From Nitrospiraceae bacterium (GTDB lineage: Bacteria; Nitrospirota; Thermodesulfovibrionia; Thermodesulfovibrionales; Dissulfurispiraceae), in the NCBI GenBank assembly GCA_003170655.1, contig PMYY01000143.1, positions 1 through 6,222 of the forward strand: 6,222 nt of DNA, in the 5' to 3' direction. Positions 4,116-6,222 of the stretch are shown one piece after another. Within the stretch, counting starts at the first letter, position 1; each line of letters starts with the position of its first letter. A program made the position numbers and the translations under genes. The notes under the pieces are model-generated. The model was not told where the DNA came from. It saw only the letters and a list, made by a program, of their open reading frames with translations, and searched no databases.

Positions 4116-5912
4116 ATGGACTCTGAAAGCAGGACCGTATCAGGCAGTGCCCTTCTAAAACTGCAAACAAAGCGGATATCCAGGAAGAAATATCTCGGTC
4201 ACGTTGTAACTCTTATCAAGGATTGGAGCGGTTGCGCCTGCGTCGGAGTGAGGATTAAGAACGAAGACGGGACCATTCCGTATGAATCCTATACCGGGTT
4301 CGGCGAGGAGTTCTGGAAAAGCGAAAACTGGATTTCGACAAGAGAAACGCAATGCGCATGCACCCGTGTGATGACCTGTAACCCCGATCCTCTAGACGAA
4401 CCCTATTTGACCAATTTCGGGACCTTCCTGTGCAACGATGCCAAATCTCTTATCGCCGGACTCCCTGCTAAGGATAAATTGTGTTTCAGACGGACATGCA
4501 TAAGAACCGGCTACAAAACGCTTGCTATTATTCCCATCCGGTATGGGTCGGATGTTGTTGCCGCCATTCACCTTGCCGACGAAAGAGAAAACTTACTGCC
4601 CGGTGATAAGATTACCGCTATAGAGTTGGTCACTCCGATTATCGGCGAGGCTATTCAGCGTTTCGGGGTGGAGGATAAATTAAGAAAGAACTACGCAATG
4701 CAGCGCGCAGTAAACGCAATAATGCGCATGTCCCTTGAGGATGCAGGCATGGAGGAAATCCTGGGCAAGGCACTAGAGAAGGTCCTTTCGATGTCGTGGT
4801 TTGCATTTGAACAGAAGGGCTGCATATTTCTCGTCAAGGAACAGCCCGGAATACTGGAGATGGTAGTACAAAAAGGGGTTTCTAAATCTCTGCTGCAACA
4901 GTGCGCGAGAGTCCCTTTCGAAAAGTGCTACTGCGGAAGGGCCGCAGCCGAAAAGGTCTCCGTATTTTCAGCGAAGGCTTGTGTAGATGAAGATGGTCAC
5001 GGTCATTATTGCCTTCCGATTATCAGTTCCGGAAGTGTGCTCGGGGTACTGAATTTCTTTTTGAAGGAAGGGCAACAGTTTAATCCCCGGCACAAGGAAT
5101 TTCTATCGACTATCGCCAACGTGCTGGCTGGTATAATTATACGCAAACAAGCTGAAGAGAAACTCAGAACATCGCGTGAGCAGCTGCGTCTGCTGGCGAC
5201 ACACCTTCAATCTTCGAGCGAAAACGACAGAACGGAGTTTGCAAGGGAGGTGCACGACGAGCTGGGGCAGGCGCTTACCGCCCTTAAGATGGACATGTTC
5301 TGGATACGGAACAGGCTTCCCGATGGGAAAAAATCGCTCGTCATCAAGGCCGACGAATGCCTGGCTCTCATAGATTCCACTATCAGATCAGTGAGACGTA
5401 TATGCACTGAATTAAGGCCGGATGTCCTCGACCACCTGGGCATCGTAGCTGCCGTCGAATGGCAGATAGCGGAGTTCCGCAAACGGACCGGCATCGGTTG
5501 CGTGTTGAAGATCAGGCCTCGCGATATCAAAATCAATAGAGATCTGGCTATCACCGTGTTCAGAATTATCCAGGAGGCCCTCACGAACATCATCCGCCAC
5601 GCGGGCGCTACTGAAATGGATTTTACTATGGACTGCACTGATGATTGTCTTTCGTTTCGGATAAGCGATAACGGGAAAGGCATCACCAAAAAAGTGCTTC
5701 ATGGACCAAAATCCTTCGGACTTATGGGGATCAGCGAGAGGGTTCGCGCATGGAACGGCACTCTTCGCATCGAGGGTGCGCCGGGCAAGGGAACGACCCT
5801 TTCTGTGACCATCCCTCTGGTTATCGCAGCCTGCAAGCTGGACAATGGCAAACCCGGTAATGCCCAGGCTGGTAAAAGAGTTTATGACGAAGGTGACGTA
5901 TGGAAGAAATAG
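4116..5912 (+). CDS. Soluble sensor histidine kinase, GAF-GAF-HisKA_3-HATPase_c
   Basis: A 598-residue cytoplasmic sensor with no membrane segment. Residues ~25-180 form a GAF domain rich in cysteine (C40, C42, C80, C82, C88, C106, C123, C128), ending in GYKTLAIIPIRYGSDVVAAI. Residues ~200-345 form a second GAF with FEKCYCGRAA (C271, C273) and GHGHYC (H295, H297, C299). A short helix (~343-370) leads to the HisKA_3 domain with phospho-acceptor H380 in REVHDELGQALTALK. The ATPase domain follows: N491 (N box), DNGKG at 518-522, the FGLMGISERV G2 box at 534-543 and GKGTT at 557-561. All catalytic residues are present, so it should autophosphorylate and pass phosphate to a NarL-type response regulator, as this class does. 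No such regulator is in the window. The ATG at 4116 has AGGTG nine bases upstream; a GTG at 4104 in the same frame is possible but lies inside that ribosome binding site. The stop overlaps the next gene by 13 bases. Confidence 0.93.
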   Translation: MDSESRTVSGSALLKLQTKRISRKKYLGHVVTLIKDWSGCACVGVRIKNEDGTIPYESYTGFGEEFWKSENWISTRETQCACTRVMTCNPDPLDEPYLTNFGTFLCNDAKSLIAGLPAKDKLCFRRTCIRTGYKTLAIIPIRYGSDVVAAIHLADERENLLPGDKITAIELVTPIIGEAIQRFGVEDKLRKNYAMQRAVNAIMRMSLEDAGMEEILGKALEKVLSMSWFAFEQKGCIFLVKEQPGILEMVVQKGVSKSLLQQCARVPFEKCYCGRAAAEKVSVFSAKACVDEDGHGHYCLPIISSGSVLGVLNFFLKEGQQFNPRHKEFLSTIANVLAGIIIRKQAEEKLRTSREQLRLLATHLQSSSENDRTEFAREVHDELGQALTALKMDMFWIRNRLPDGKKSLVIKADECLALIDSTIRSVRRICTELRPDVLDHLGIVAAVEWQIAEFRKRTGIGCVLKIRPRDIKINRDLAITVFRIIQEALTNIIRHAGATEMDFTMDCTDDCLSFRISDNGKGITKKVLHGPKSFGLMGISERVRAWNGTLRIEGAPGKGTTLSVTIPLVIAACKLDNGKPGNAQAGKRVYDEGDVWKK

Positions 5913-6211
5913 ACGAGCTAATCAGGCACTATCATCTCGAAGAAAATAACGAATATGTCATCATTCCGTTTATGGGGAACGACGGCAGAAAGAAGCGCTG
6001 TTTCCTGCTCAAGAGACGATTCATCCGGATCGCCTTCCCGGAAGGCCATTTTATCGATTACCCTTTGACCGAAGCGATAGAGGCTACCGTCAAATACCCG
6101 GACATCCGCCTCAGCGAGGCTATTTACCAGCTTCATAAGGAGCGTGCTGAACAGGCGGCCCTGGCCGGCGGCGAACATGATTCCGGAATGGACGCCGCAA
6201 AAGCGGTGTAA
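5900..6211 (+). CDS. Hypothetical small protein coupled to the histidine kinase
   Basis: A 103-residue soluble protein with no signal peptide or membrane segment; I do not recognise its family. It has an acidic start (MEEIDELIRHYHLEENNEYV) and a basic centre (GRKKRCFLLKRRF, residues ~29-41) that probably forms beta strands. A helical C-terminal half (~56-90, YPLTEAIEATVKYPDIRLSE and on) ends in a loose Ala/Gly-rich tail. The gene starts 13 bases before the kinase stop codon, with AAGGTG four bases before its ATG, so the two are almost certainly co-translated and expressed at related levels. It could be an accessory or regulatory partner of the kinase, but that rests on gene order only. It is not a receiver or a DNA-binding response regulator by any motif I can see. 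Another gene may begin just past the right edge, since only 11 bases remain after the stop. Confidence 0.8.
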   Translation: MEEIDELIRHYHLEENNEYVIIPFMGNDGRKKRCFLLKRRFIRIAFPEGHFIDYPLTEAIEATVKYPDIRLSEAIYQLHKERAEQAALAGGEHDSGMDAAKAV

Positions 6212-6222
6212 TAGCGGGACAC

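Noticed and set aside
5207..5702. Minus-strand open frames inside the kinase gene
   Set aside because: They are antisense shadows of the HisKA_3 and ATPase coding region with no start signals or family resemblance.

Overview
The window reads as an ordinary chromosomal segment of a Gram-negative bacterium. A lipoprotein signal peptide, an exported M23 peptidase, a zinc-ribbon thioredoxin (TrxC type) and a GAF-GAF-HisKA_3 sensor kinase with cysteine motifs fit a free-living, probably anaerobic or microaerophilic member of the Nitrospirota or former Deltaproteobacteria. That placement is inferred from protein style only; no 16S or other marker is present. No mobile element, phage gene, tRNA, rRNA or CRISPR array was seen.

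Layout. At the left edge, on the minus strand, lies the N-terminal part of a sigma-70 family factor (1-487), cut by the window end. Its upstream spacer (488-730) carries three copies of a GTAGG box spaced exactly 22 bp, plus a fourth inverted copy, which looks like an operator array. Next comes a compact minus-strand operon, reading from high to low coordinates: a YajD-like HNH protein (2341-2006), a small lipoprotein (2009-1572) and a secreted M23 peptidase (1579-731). Neighbouring genes overlap by 4 and 8 bases, and a TATAAT-containing promoter precedes the first. Divergent from this operon is trxC (2445-2900), whose redox motif is CGVC rather than CGPC.

Convergent with trxC is the remnant of an encapsulated-ferritin-like (EncFtn-type) gene on the minus strand (3187-2907). 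It has a very good ribosome binding site and all expected metal ligands, but also one in-frame TAA and one single-base frameshift. Upstream of it on the same strand is an intact YceI-family protein gene (3799-3269). A roughly 300-bp divergent spacer follows, with candidate promoters and inverted repeats. The right part holds a soluble sensor histidine kinase (4116-5912), translationally coupled to a 103-residue protein of unknown function (5900-6211).

How the genes may work together: thioredoxin, the ferritin relic, YceI and a cysteine-rich sensor kinase suggest a redox or iron stress neighbourhood. This is inference from gene identity. No previously undescribed multi-gene system can be claimed. 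The observations most worth a second look are the broken ferritin gene, the phased box array upstream of the sigma gene, the altered thioredoxin active site and the cysteine-rich double-GAF sensor.
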